This document shows positions 9,350 to 20,768 of a DNA stretch of 64,000 nucleotides, piece after piece. The position numbers were made by a program, and so were the translations under genes. The notes beneath the pieces are model-generated. The model saw only the letters and a list, made by a program, of their open reading frames with translations, had not been told where the DNA came from and ran no database searches. Source of the DNA: Nemertoderma westbladi. Lineage: Eukaryota > Xenacoelomorpha > Nemertodermatida > Nemertodermatidae. The stretch covers positions 39,761 through 103,760 of the forward strand of contig JAUCBJ010004415.1 in the NCBI GenBank assembly GCA_032718475.1. Reading direction: 5' to 3'. The stretch's first letter is position 1. Every line of letters starts with the position of its first letter.

Positions 9350-12289
9350 TTATTGCGTCTCAAAGATTATGCCTGGCTTCTTGAAATTACGCCGCATGAC
9401 GATGAGTTCTACCGAGCGTACTAAACCATCATCTGAGATGTGGGTCTTGATGATACGACCTGTCTGCCACCGTTTACGTGGGAGGTCTGGATCTACAATA
9501 AGCACCATATCTCCGGCGCTGACGTTTTCTTGCTGCGCAAACCACTTAGTTCGAAGTTGTAGCGTGGGCAGATAATGTTTCTCGAAATGGTCAGCGAAAC
9601 GACGGGATAGCAACTGCATAAGTTGCCAAGTTCGACGGCAGTATTCGTCTCCGTCGGCAATCTCCGATCGTGGGAGCATGGCTACAGGTTTCTTCAGTAG
9701 GAAGTGCGCGGGTGTTAGCGCTTCTAGGGAATCGGGACTCGATGAGACTGGCATAAGAGGTCTCTCGTTGAGATAGGCAGCGATTTCCTCCATTAATGTC
9801 CGCAAAAGTTCGTCGGTGAGATACGCGCGGCATGGCACTATAAAGTGAAATGCGGTTTTGACACTTCGAATTAATCTCTCACAACTTCCTCCCCACCAAG
9901 GGGCGTCGGCAGCGTTGAAGGTCCAGCTAGACGCTGTTATCCTTAGCTGGTCGTCCACCTGTCTTTGGTTCCAGTCCTTCACGTAAGCCTGTATCTCGTT
10001 GTTGGCACCTATGAAGTTCGTTCCTTTATCCGATCTCATGGTATTACTCGTCCCGAAGCGAGCGATCTGTCATCGTAAACTTAAGACGAAGCTGTTGGTA
10101 GATAGATCGTTCACCATATCGAGATGGATGGCTCTACAAGTCATGCACACGAAGATGACACACCATCTCTTGACTATAGTCCTCGCACGATATACTTCAA
10201 TAGGGCCAAATAAATCTACACCAGTATTAGTAAAAGGTGGTTCATAGAAGCTTACTCGTTCCCTAGGTAATTCTGCCTCTCGCTGTGTTAAAGGCCTACT
10301 GAATGCTTTCCTACAGGGTATGCAGTTCCTAAGAACTTGGTTCAGAGCTCTACGGGGTTTATCAAAATAATAGCGAGTTCGAATTTCGCTAAGAATTCGT
10401 TCTCTACCAGCATGATAAAGTTTACCGTGAACGTCTACAATCATCTTGATTTGTACTTCAAGATTTCTAATAAGTATGGGGAATTTGGTGTCAAAGGATA
10501 AGGGCGCATTGGTGAGTCTTCCTCCAACACGTATTAACCCATCTATCATTGTGCTCGAGAATCGATCCCTTAAGCGCATCTGCGGATTTCTCAACAACAG
10601 GAAATACTTTTCGGAATCCTCATAGCATTGCAGGAGTCTCAGTATCTGCTTATTTGTTTCTTCATGCTCCTGGTGACTAATTTTCTCCTTTAGAAAACGA
10701 TCAGATGTCTTATATTTGGGTAAATTTTTAATGACATGAACTTGTGCAGATGTCAATGGAGCGGTATCACTAGTGGTCTTCGTCCTGGAGTAGTGATGAT
10801 GAAAACATCGTCTTAAATATGTGACGGCTTTACAGAGCCGATTCCAGGAACTATAATGATGCATTGCTCTCTGCAGCATGGGTGAGATTCCTTGCGAGAC
10901 GTCTGGTATTCCAGATTTCCAATCTCTATCTCTAATTTCCACAACAGACTTATTTGTGTTGAGGGATTGTGGATCCGAAGCATCATTCCCGGAAGTATGT
11001 AATACAGATAGATCGATAGTCGGTTTAAACAACTTCGATTTACTCGCCCGGGTTTTAGGTTTGACTGTCTCCGCTCCCTTGGCTTGTCTAATCTCTGCCG
11101 TAGTAAGGTGAGGAGGCCATTCATCCTCTTCCTTGCTCAGGAAGTCGGGTCCACCCAACCAATCTGGAGTATCTATCAGTTCCTGTGGAGTTGCTCCCCT
11201 GGAGGCGATATCGGCTGGATTAATCGTACCAGGGCAATGTCTCCATTGATCTATCTTTGTGCGACTAAGAATAATAGCTACTCTGTTAGTAACAAAAACG
11301 CTGAACTGACAGACTTCATTGGTTAGATACTCCAACACGAGTAAAGCGTCGGTCCAATAAACCGTTTTCTCCAGTGGATAGTCGATTTGTTCCGTTACGT
11401 TCCGGCCGATGGCTGTAGCGTATAAAGCCGCCTTTAACTCCGCTCGAGGAACCTTTAACTTGTTGTTAATCAATGCCTTAGAGGTAACCAAGGCGACTTT
11501 GATTCCATCCGGGGTTTCGACTCGCAGATATGCTACTATACCTATTCCCATGTCGCTGGCGTCTCCAAACACATGGAGTTGATAGGAATACGTAGGAAGA
11601 ACATGGCCAAAATAGGTACGGGAAATTATAAAGTTCTCGATGGCAGGTAGAGAATCTTCCCATTTCATCCATTTCTTTAACAATTCTCCCTTAAGCGGAT
11701 CGTCCCATGAGTGGTTTTCAAGCCACATTTGTTGTACTAAACTCCGAGCAATCAATATGACTGGGCTAATAAATCCCAATGGGTCGAAATAAGTGCTCAG
11801 GATACTTAAACAAATCCGTTTGGTCCGAACTGGATTATCTCGCTGTTTGAGCTGAAAAAACAGGATGTCTCTTTCAGTGTCCCACTTCAAGCCAAGCGTC
11901 TTGGTTTCAGGAAGATCGTCCTTTATTAAGTCTAGGTCTTTCGCTCCGCGGTCTTCTACTGGTATCGCTTCCAGAAACTCACGGGAGTTGCTGGTGAATT
12001 TCGTCAGTCGAAATCCACCTCTTTTCAAACACTCTACCGTTCCTTTCGCGACATCTATGGCTTCTTCTACTGATGGAAGGGACCTTAAATTGTCGTCCAT
12101 GTATATATTCCGTTTGATGTTGTCTATCACCTCTTTTGAGAAGGAGTCTCGGTTGTCATTCGCAGTGGTTCGCACCACGGAGCAGGCGTTGGAAGGGCTT
12201 GATATGATTCCAAAGGCCTGGATGGTCCGCTTGCGTCCTTCTGGGCTCCTCCCTGAGGCGCACCCACGAGGCGGACGCTGTCCCACCAC
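9350..12289 (-). CDS. pol: Element A pol, second part: RT C-terminal half, RNase H, integrase, DUF5641 (in-frame TGA)
   Basis: The ORF from 12289 to 10070 (739 aa) begins with about 25 residues that do not look like RT, then AFGIISSPS, and the catalytic YMDD near residue 60. RNase H follows at about 230-370 (FGDASD, PRAELKAAL, ADIASRG). The integrase zinc domain (HAGRERI ... CIPC, about 625-657) precedes the DDE core (TGVDLFGPIEVY). TGA at 10070-10072 cuts the core. The same frame continues to 9350 with GTNFIGANNE, WWGGSCERLIRS and a DUF5641 tail (FEKHYLPTLQLRTKW, GDMVLIVD) typical of BEL/Pao. In element B the codon at the stop position is TGG (47853-47855), so the stop is most simply a G-to-A change. 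The protein would replicate and integrate the element. As it stands the integrase is truncated unless the stop is read through. Confidence 0.9.
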
Positions 12290-13484
12290 CCTTGGGGCCA
12301 GTCTGACTCCGTTTTTATCAGACCGGGCCGGAGGGTAGCCCGATGCTTCCCGGGTTCAATTTTCAATCCCCCGATCACACCGGCACAGCTCGTCGGTGTA
12401 GCCAGATGGTTGGCTACTGTCAACTTACTGTGGCCTGACTGTACATTGAGCCAACTCCGAGAGTCAACCGGCGGGTGGACCAGTCGATAACGATCGAGCA
12501 TCAAGGTCGCCCTTGAGCCAAAGCGACGGTCTTGTCCCAAGTAGGCTTGCGCTACCTAACATGGAATATTGACCGTTTTCACCCGCCTCGCCGGCAGTAT
12601 TGAGGGGAAGTCGGTTCCGCAAACAATACTGACTAGCTCGAAAGCTAGGAACAAGTAACCACTTACCAGTCACTGTACACGTGTACTCAATAGATGCTCA
12701 CGAAATCAAGTACACAACGGTAAACACAAAATCTGACGCATACCATGCACACACAGAGGACATAATCGGCAATGGACAAAATCGGTGACAAATCAGAGGG
12801 GACAAAATTGTATCGACTAATAAAGAGTCGAGAGTACTTTATTTTACCGACAGGGTAAAATAACTTTGTGTGCACAAAGTATGCTGGGGCGCAGTAAAGA
12901 TATGGTCCTACTAATAACCAGCGGCGACTGAACCAACCGGTAAGGGTTCCCATACCCACTCGCAGTAGCCATACATACACTCACGTATACCACGTACACA
13001 CACAAACCACAGATTCCAGAGTATCATTCACTCGGACCACACTACAACACCAACCCCTCCTTGCAGCCGATATTCCGCGTGCCACCTCCATTCCAATAGT
13101 AGTACCAACAGAATCATCAGGAACCTGTCCATTCCGATGCAACACCTCCATTCCAATAGTGCTACCCTGGGAAAAGACACGTTTTGGCAACCGATTGGAG
13201 ACAGTAAAGAGTCTGGTCAACTCATACATACCACACATAGACCTACCACATAGACCACATAAACCACAGATCACACTAAGCCACCACCCCTACTGTGTAC
13301 AGGACTGGCAGTACGGCAACAGGCCGACTAGGCGATACCACGGCACCATGTTGATTCATGGTTCGCAAGACACGAGGGCCTTCAGTAACTCCCCTGCACT
13401 ATAGAATAGATTTAACGTGCCCCCAGACCCTCACGAGTCCGCCGCCGCCTGTTCTGGACACCCCTATAGAGACCTCACCTCCTT
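12222..13484. other. 1.26-kb interruption inside the RT of element A (insertion or intron-like)
   Basis: The RT reads through PVEYW on the left-hand ORF (end near 13487) and resumes at IQAFG in the next ORF (near 12219). Element B passes between the equivalent points directly at about 51336-51350. The intervening 1.26 kb has no RT similarity and no recognised gene. It contains two short repeats with CACCTCCATTCCAATAGT (13081 and 13143). On the minus strand the left edge reads GGAG|GTGAGG, a good splice donor, and several CAG acceptors lie before the RT resumes. No clean terminal inverted repeat or target duplication was seen. Exact edges are uncertain by about 15 bp. Confidence 0.6.
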
Positions 13485-16400
13485 GGGTATCCAGTATTCT
13501 ACCGGTTTCTGATTGAGGTCTCCTTCAGGCCACCACAGAAATCTCAGGATGTCTCTATCTCTATCCAGCGCCTTGACTTGTAAGAACATTCCCTCTATAT
13601 CTGAGGCGAACGCGATGGAATATTGTCTTAATCTTAAAAGTATTCCCAACAAAAATTGGAGCAAGTTGGGTCCTGGTAACAACTCGGAATTGAGGGATTG
13701 GCCCATATATAGCGCAGAGCCATCGAATACGACTCGGACTTCATGAGGTTTACCGGGTTTGGGAACGTAATGATGTGTTAAGTAATACGTTCTCTCAGTC
13801 ACTGGTGTTCCTTCCGGTACTCGCTCCGCGTATCCCTTTGTTATAAATTTCTTCAGCTGAGTTTGGTACATTTCTTTAGCTGAAGTATTAGCTGTAAGGC
13901 GTCGATGTAATTGAGCGATTCTTTTCTCTGCCAAGGGTCTGTTATTTATAAATCTAGGTTCTCGTTTTCGAAATGGTAGGCCGATTTCATATCTACCTTG
14001 ATCCTTTAAAAAACGTGTAGTTGTTTCCTGGATTTGCTTGGCTCTTTCTTCTTCTATCGATAGAGCCTTATCATATGAATTGGGCTCTACCAGTTCCTGA
14101 GTAAAGAATCGTACGGCTAGTTCGTCCCGAGTTCTAGCGTTGTAGCGCTCTATCTCATCGTTGAGTTCGTCATTGTAAGCGATGGGTTCCGATGGGCGAA
14201 TCCGTTGACATAGGTTCACCTGATTTTTCCAAGTTTGGTTTTCTGTAAGTAAGTCGATTGTGTTCTCTTCATCGAAGAGTTGGTAGATGTCGTCATTATC
14301 TGAGGAGTATGATGTTCCCTCAGTTAGTTCGTCCACTTCACTGCTCTCCACTTCCCAATCGTTTACTTGGTATGTTTGTTCTTGTGGCATTCTCTCTTCG
14401 AGAGTCCTGCGGGAAGGGCCAGTAAAGTACCAACCTACTCTAGTTCTTACCGCATAGGTTTGCAGTGGCTGTGGTTGAGCAGGCCGTTTCTCCAATGTTT
14501 CGAGCGCCTCATGCGCGTTCTGGCCGATGAGTATTTGCACTCCAGGATAATCTGTCTGGAATCGAGGTATCTTAAGATGTTGGATGCTCTCATCCTCGTC
14601 CCAATTATAAAGGTCTGCTTGAGTAGTAGCGAAGTTCTTTATAGCCACCATTTTTACTGACCTTATACCTTGTGCTCCTAACTTATCCTGGGGGGTGGAC
14701 AATACACCTACATAGTAATCTGCCGTTAGGGTAGATTTCCAAACCTGCATAATTCCTGACATATTCAATTTAGTCCGGAACTTGGGTTGTCCAGCAAAGA
14801 TATCTTCGGCTAGTTCTTGATCGATGAATGTTCCTGTGCTGCCGGAGTCAAGGAGGGCGTTCACTATGTAACTTTTGTTAAGACCGTGAACTCTTACCTG
14901 CACAACAGGAAATTCTCTGATTCCTACATTGGAAGTTGGAGCTTTCCAAGATGGTTGTTTGGCAAAAGTAGTTGGGGGAAACTCATCGTTGGTGTCCTTT
15001 TCATAAGTAAGTGCTCGATACACTGCGGTATTGATTAGATAACAGGATTCGTTGGCGTCGGAGAATTCATCAGTATAGAATCCTTCCATCTCAGATTCTT
15101 GATCAGTGTCGTTTACATCACTGAATTGGACATGTAGTTCGGGCTCACTTACCTGACTCTGTTTGTCTCGTTCGAACTCACTGTGTAACAAGATGTGATG
15201 TTTCGCGCCACACTTTGCACACTTTATATCGGAGTAACAGGTTCGCAGTTGGTGTCCTGGTCTGAGGCAATTATAGCATAACCGCTTGTCCCACACGACT
15301 GCACGTCTGTCTACAAGGGATTTCTTTAGAAATTCAGCACACGCACTCAAACGGTGGGTCCCGTCGCACAACACACAGTTAGGTTTTATGTTACTCACTT
15401 TACCTTGGGTAACTTGATGCACTCTCGTTTTTTCTTCGGGTTTTCTTCGGTGCATTCTGTTAGGAGACTGAGGAGGAGTCTTGACAACCTGTTCTCTCCT
15501 ATCATTGTTTCGAGCCTTGTATTTACTTACATCCTTTGAGGTTTTTTCAACGTAGTAAGATCTCTCAGTGTCTTTCCCGCTGTCCTCTTCTTGAGAAGCT
15601 TGGCTTTCGCCATCGTCAGTGTAACACACCGGTGTTACTCTTCTCCTAGAAGCGAGTTTCTCACTTACCTTATTTTCCGATGTTTTCTCTCTGGACTGCT
15701 TGATGAGTTGTAGTTTTACTTCACCATCTAAGAAGGACATGAGATCAGCCATGGTAGGGCTTCGTCGTTGCTGTTCATTCATATACAACACTTTCTTGTC
15801 CCAGCGTGTACATACTCCACCCTTTGGTAAAGTAGAAACTACGGCTCCAATAACCATGGAACTCTGATATTCATGAGACTTACCTAACCAGTCCAATTGT
15901 CTACAGATTTCCTGAATCTCATCGGAAAACTCTATAATCCCGCTACTAAGGAAGTGTCGGGGGGCTACTAATTTTGCATACAAATACTTAGCTATGTTAT
16001 CCTTATTACCATACCTGATGTTTAATGTATCCCATACTTGTCTTAATCCTTCTGGATGTCCAATAAACTTTAATGCCATTAACCTGGGAGGTCCTTCCAA
16101 GCACTTGATGAGGAACCTAAGTTTCTCTCCGTTAGATAGTACAGAGTTTTGTATGCTATCTTTGTAATATTCGTTGAAAGGTAACCATTTCATCTCATCT
16201 CCATTGAATTTGACGATCTCTCCCACTTTGACCGCTTGGCGGGCTTCTGTTCTAGCCATCTGACGCGTAAAGCTTTCTTGGGCCATCGTGTTATTTAATA
16301 TCGAATTATCAGTATATAAATTTCTCGGGTCATTGTCAGGTCTATAGGGGATATCGTTAATAACAGGTCTATAATCACCCTTAATAGGGTTTGCTATAGG

Positions 16401-18533
16401 AGTTTCTACTTCACTAGCAGTATAGATGCGTGTAGGCTCCACACCTTGCGCATGTAATACTTCAGACCTAACAGGTTGACACAATTTTACAGGGGGTATT
16501 GGTATCCCCTTTTGGATATTGACTAATTTGTCGCGTTCTAGTGCAATACTTTGCTGCACTTCTTGCAACTCTGCTCTACCTTCCCTTACTGTTCCCTTAA
16601 GTTGGTGGACAGTCTCCTGCATCTGTCCGAGCAGGAGATTCATCCCCCGCCGTCCCTCCTCTACCCACTCGACCGCCGAAGCGGGAGTCGCCAACATTGT
16701 AGCGGGCTGACGTGGGACGACGGGAGACAAATCTTTGATTTCTCTCTCAGCTTCCAGGACAGGAATATTCTCATGGACTGTTCTACCGGGTACAGGCAGT
16801 GTAGTACTGTGTAAAGGGAACTTAGAGTTAAGCTCTGGAAGTACAGGGGTCTCTAGCACAGGTGTGACTTTGGGAACGACAGGCCTAATTATTTCAGGCT
16901 CATCAACTATTGTAGGGAGTCTTTTGACCTGAATAGTTTGGTATGTGGGTTCCGTACTACCTAAGTCTGCGCTAGCTAGCTGTCTTCTAACAGCTGGGGG
17001 CAAATCAGGCAATTTGTGACGGTGAGATGTTTTTCTAAGCCTGCTTAGACGAGATCTATTTCCTCCGCCTTCAGGATCGGTGGTTTCGCTTTCCTCCGAT
17101 GATGTGTATCCTTGGCGTTTGGGAATAGATCGTCTCATCATCTGCATTTGACTAGCAGTTAACTGTTTATTTATGTTGTCTTGCGTCTCTTGCAGATTTT
17201 CCAACTCCAGTTGGGTAGTCTGCTCAGACGCTCTCCGTTCTGCTTCTGCCACTGCCCTTTCCGCCTTTGCTTCTGCCGCCGCTGCCTTTCTTTCTGCTTC
17301 TGCTTCTGCCGCCGCTGCCTTTCTTTCTGCTTCTGCTTCTGCCGTAGCCGCCGCCTTTTGTTCCTCTATCCGTCTTTTCTTTACTTTTTCTTCTTGGACT
17401 CTAGCGAGGCGGAGTTTTTCATCAAATTCTGCTTGGTTAGCAGCTAACATTTCAGCATCGATTGAGTCTAACACACGCTGGGTTCCTTCACTATTGGGGG
17501 AAAGTCCAGACAGCCGTCTCCTCAACTCTTCGTCTCCTAGGAATCGCTGATAGTCGGACAGATAAATGTCTATGGCGTCTCTCGTTCGTGGTTTCTCTGA
17601 GGTCTCTTCGCCTTCCACTTGAGAAAGGGTGGCATCGGTTGGTTCTTCATAAGTTAGTCTCTCAGACAGCTGGGATTTCCACTGGTCCGTTTTTTGCACT
17701 TTGAGACCTACCCGCTGGAACCAAGTCTTAACAGAAACCTGCAGCAACGTGTCCTGTCTTCTTTTGGAAGTTTCCTCAAAGGCTGATAGGATTAGTCGAA
17801 TGCGTAGGGTTCTTTCGCGTACTTGATATAGCAGTTCTTCCTGCTCTTGAGGTCCTTGGGGTTGTCGAAACAGTTGTTCTTCTAATCGCTCTAAGGAGCC
17901 GAAGAATCCCTGCACATATCCTGCTGCCGACCTCTTCCAAACAGCTGGATCCATCGTATCTTTAGCCACTCCCATCCTGTGTATATCTTCCCAAGTAGCC
18001 TCGGACAGATCTAACGGGAGTCCGGGTCCGGGAAAGTTCCATTGTGACTCGACAATAGACATCAATTCTTCCCTGGCGTATCCCGCATAATTATCTTGGG
18101 TCGCTCGCTTATTTCTCGCCCAGTCGGCTTGATGTTCCTCCACCGCAATCAATATAGTAGCTAGCACTGCGGCAGGAAGGGTGAGAAGGGGGTCCGAGTA
18201 GGCTTTAGCCGTCATCTGTAATCCGCGTTCGGGGGTCAGCTCGACAGTATCCGAACCACTGGAACTATCGGATCGCTGGGAACAAGTTTCTTGACTAGGC
18301 TGTTGCTGCTGTGGGACAGCTGCTTCCTGGTTTCGTTTGACTTGGGCCCGAGTGCCGATGATAGACCTACGGTGTTGGATTAGCTTAGGGTCTGATACCA
18401 CTACCGGAGGGATGACCTTTCTTTCAGTAGGAGGTGAGCTGAACTCCTTTCTTAATCGCTCCACACTCCTATCTGTGTCACAGATGGTTGTATCGATTAG
18501 ACTGTCTGACAGGTTTTGCTGAGTGTCAGACAT
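13464..18533 (-). CDS. gag-pol: Element A gag-protease-RT polyprotein (1,689 aa)
   Basis: A single long ORF from ATG at 18531-18533. In order: a Ser/Thr-rich N terminus; an Ala/Glu/Lys coiled coil at about 374-450 (repeats of AEAERKAAA); a Pro-rich linker; the BEL-type gag domain (DUF1759 type, KFNGDEMKWLPFNEYY) from about 765; Cys/His clusters at about 1055-1115 (CVLCDGTHRLSAC, CYNCLRPGHQLRTC, CAKC); an aspartic protease with LLDSGSTGTFID at about 1228; then the front of reverse transcriptase from about 1590 (VVFDGSALY, FASDIEGMF). It ends after PVEYW in non-RT residues where the 1.26-kb interruption begins. The gag N-terminal extension is unusually long. The product would form particles, process itself and start RT. 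Roles come from family knowledge. The domains and catalytic DSG are visible and intact. Confidence 0.93.
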   Translation of the reverse strand: MSDTQQNLSDSLIDTTICDTDRSVERLRKEFSSPPTERKVIPPVVVSDPKLIQHRRSIIGTRAQVKRNQEAAVPQQQQPSQETCSQRSDSSSGSDTVELTPERGLQMTAKAYSDPLLTLPAAVLATILIAVEEHQADWARNKRATQDNYAGYAREELMSIVESQWNFPGPGLPLDLSEATWEDIHRMGVAKDTMDPAVWKRSAAGYVQGFFGSLERLEEQLFRQPQGPQEQEELLYQVRERTLRIRLILSAFEETSKRRQDTLLQVSVKTWFQRVGLKVQKTDQWKSQLSERLTYEEPTDATLSQVEGEETSEKPRTRDAIDIYLSDYQRFLGDEELRRRLSGLSPNSEGTQRVLDSIDAEMLAANQAEFDEKLRLARVQEEKVKKRRIEEQKAAATAEAEAERKAAAAEAEAERKAAAAEAKAERAVAEAERRASEQTTQLELENLQETQDNINKQLTASQMQMMRRSIPKRQGYTSSEESETTDPEGGGNRSRLSRLRKTSHRHKLPDLPPAVRRQLASADLGSTEPTYQTIQVKRLPTIVDEPEIIRPVVPKVTPVLETPVLPELNSKFPLHSTTLPVPGRTVHENIPVLEAEREIKDLSPVVPRQPATMLATPASAVEWVEEGRRGMNLLLGQMQETVHQLKGTVREGRAELQEVQQSIALERDKLVNIQKGIPIPPVKLCQPVRSEVLHAQGVEPTRIYTASEVETPIANPIKGDYRPVINDIPYRPDNDPRNLYTDNSILNNTMAQESFTRQMARTEARQAVKVGEIVKFNGDEMKWLPFNEYYKDSIQNSVLSNGEKLRFLIKCLEGPPRLMALKFIGHPEGLRQVWDTLNIRYGNKDNIAKYLYAKLVAPRHFLSSGIIEFSDEIQEICRQLDWLGKSHEYQSSMVIGAVVSTLPKGGVCTRWDKKVLYMNEQQRRSPTMADLMSFLDGEVKLQLIKQSREKTSENKVSEKLASRRRVTPVCYTDDGESQASQEEDSGKDTERSYYVEKTSKDVSKYKARNNDRREQVVKTPPQSPNRMHRRKPEEKTRVHQVTQGKVSNIKPNCVLCDGTHRLSACAEFLKKSLVDRRAVVWDKRLCYNCLRPGHQLRTCYSDIKCAKCGAKHHILLHSEFERDKQSQVSEPELHVQFSDVNDTDQESEMEGFYTDEFSDANESCYLINTAVYRALTYEKDTNDEFPPTTFAKQPSWKAPTSNVGIREFPVVQVRVHGLNKSYIVNALLDSGSTGTFIDQELAEDIFAGQPKFRTKLNMSGIMQVWKSTLTADYYVGVLSTPQDKLGAQGIRSVKMVAIKNFATTQADLYNWDEDESIQHLKIPRFQTDYPGVQILIGQNAHEALETLEKRPAQPQPLQTYAVRTRVGWYFTGPSRRTLEERMPQEQTYQVNDWEVESSEVDELTEGTSYSSDNDDIYQLFDEENTIDLLTENQTWKNQVNLCQRIRPSEPIAYNDELNDEIERYNARTRDELAVRFFTQELVEPNSYDKALSIEEERAKQIQETTTRFLKDQGRYEIGLPFRKREPRFINNRPLAEKRIAQLHRRLTANTSAKEMYQTQLKKFITKGYAERVPEGTPVTERTYYLTHHYVPKPGKPHEVRVVFDGSALYMGQSLNSELLPGPNLLQFLLGILLRLRQYSIAFASDIEGMFLQVKALDRDRDILRFLWWPEGDLNQKPVEYWIPKEVRSL

Positions 18534-20768
18534 GTTTAGCTATACAGTTGAATGCTTACTGCTATAGTTACAGTTAAAGCAAGTCTAGCAATTCAGTATG
18601 ACCGTTGGCCTAGTACCGGTAATTTATTACAGTATATTAGAATACCGGTATACACTTATAGTATATATAAGTATTGTAAACTAGGTTTGTCACAGAGTAC
18701 CGGTATATAATTTTAGCACAAATATATATAAATATATAATAGGCCTATCGTGAATACCGGTATACAGCTTACACTTATAGTATATATAAGTATAATTATG
18801 AACTAGAATTAATTACAGAATACCGGTATGATTTCCGCTCAAATTTATAGAAATAAATATAATAAGCCTATGGTAAATACCGGTATGTCAATTATTTTAG
18901 AATAATTGAATTTCTGAATATTTTAGGGTTACTTGGTTACTTTAACTTACTTTGTTACCGTTATTTAAGCAGTAGTCCAACTGATATTGAGACCTAGTTG
19001 TTGTATGGCAGGCCTACTATTTATAAATCTTTTGAGTTGATTTATAATATTTATATACCCGTTTAAAAGGGGTTTTGTCAATATTTGAAATAAATGTTAT
19101 TATTTCTGGGGGAGTCACTACACAGAAGCTGTGCGCTCTCAGTGAAGTGCTATTTATTGGACACTAAAACAGATAATTCTAATTTACCTAAGTTACTTAA
19201 TACTACAAATTACTTACGATACGGGTGAGATTAATTCTCTAATTAAACACAACAAAATATTACGTACGAAATTTTTTAGGGTAATTTTACAGGAAGTCTA
19301 CAAACCAGTCTAACAAAGGGTTAGATTTCTGATTATTACAACGGACAGGGTACTACGGTTTTTGAAATAATAAGTAGTAGTAAATATATTGCACTGTCCA
19401 GATAGGAAGATACCACCGCCTGACAACCTATAACCGTATCGCTATAGGTACTACGTTATGTATCACGGAGTGTTCCTACCTAGAAGTTAATTACCGCGGA
19501 CTACCAGATCCAGCGTGCCTATTAACCACTTTACAACACAAATATACTGCCTACACACTAATTACCTCGGAAAGCACTGTACACTAAACCCTAAATTAGG
19601 TACAAGTACTGGTACAACAAATAATCAGTAGTTAAATATACTTGAACAGTTAAAAGAACCACGGCATCTGCTGGAGTGACCGGTGCACAAAATCACCAGT
19701 CTTGTCCTACGCCAAGCAGCCCGTGTAGTACCGGGGTTAATTTAACTATAACGGTATGTGTAACAAACACAATTACTGTAGGAATAAACTTGGGGACATG
19801 AATGTTGCGAATAATCGCATAAACTCTGAATAATAAATATTACGCTACCCGTACAGAATACTCAAACAAAATACAAACCAAACGCTGGCAGACTACCACC
19901 AAGCCTAAATAAACTACTGTATGTGCAGATTCCAAAACGGTTAGTTAGTATGCGTTCTAACACAGTAGTACGACTTATTCTTTAAGAGGGGATTGACCTT
20001 ACAGCTATGGCTGCCCCAACTTACTAACTGGCACTTTATCAGACAAACTCTACACACGCAGCAATCTCTTCAGACCTAATAATAGCTAGACAACAATCCA
20101 GCCTACAAAATATCTGAGTAATAACTATTACGGTACCTGAACAGACCACACAAACAAACACAGGCCAAAACGCTGGCAGAATACTGTCAAGCCTAAATAA
20201 ACTACAGTATGTGCAGATTCCAAAATTGTTAGTTAGTATGCGTTCTAACACGGTAGTACGACTTATTCTTTAAGAGGGGATTGACCTTACAGCTATGGCT
20301 GCCCCAACTTACTAACTGGCACTCTATCGGACAAACTCTACACACGCCGTAATCTCTCCAAACCCAACAACAATCTAACAACAGTCCGGCCTACAATTAT
20401 CTGAACAATCTGAGCAGACTTACACGTCTTCAGCTCAATATTAACTTACATGTAAATAAAACCGACAGAAATAAGTAAAATCTCAATAAAAAATCAGGGC
20501 TGCAGTCCCTGATTAAATACTAAGACCTACCGGTATACAATAATCAAAATCGAATAATACTAATGTACTTATACTGGAAGTACCGGTTAGGACAGTTGGG
20601 CCTACGGACCTACAGAAGTACCGGTTCTGACAGTTGGACCTACGGACCTACAGCAGTACCGGTTCTGGCAGTTGGGCCTACTGACCTACAGAAGTACCGG
20701 TTCAGGTTTACCGGTTGACCGGTACTTTCAACTTTATTGCTTACTGCAATAAAGTCAATAACTGTTAT
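18534..20768 (-). other. 5' leader of element A with repeat arrays
   Basis: 2.2 kb between the 5' LTR and gag without a credible ORF. It holds two copies of a block of about 120 bp near 18640-18900 (ACACTTATAGTATATATAAG, TACCGGTA). A 288-bp duplication follows (about 19826-20110 and 20111-20400, each with GCTATGGCTGCCCCAAC), then a 38-bp tandem array at 20578-20703. A primer-binding site should abut the LTR at 20768, but the sequence there on the minus strand (ATAACAGTTATTGAC) matches no tRNA end that I know. Confidence 0.7.
20578..20703. repeat. 38-bp tandem repeat in the element A leader
   Basis: Units start at 20578, 20616, 20654 and 20692 (the last partial), each with AGTACCGGTT and ACCTACAG. 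Spacing is exactly 38 bp. It lies close to the 5' LTR, where packaging or translation signals often lie. A regulatory role is only a guess. Confidence 0.85.

Noticed and set aside
7192-10072. Alternative genetic code with TGA as tryptophan (TGA in integrase, ORF3 and Merlin)
   Set aside because: The gag-like ORFs and the Kelch gene use standard stops, and TGA also ends ORFs such as the 132-aa frame. Isolated G-to-A decay explains the cases better, and only the integrase site has a TGG counterpart.
17173-17550. 125-aa plus-strand Ala/Ser-rich ORF opposite gag
   Set aside because: Shadow of the AEAERKAAA coiled-coil repeats of element A gag.
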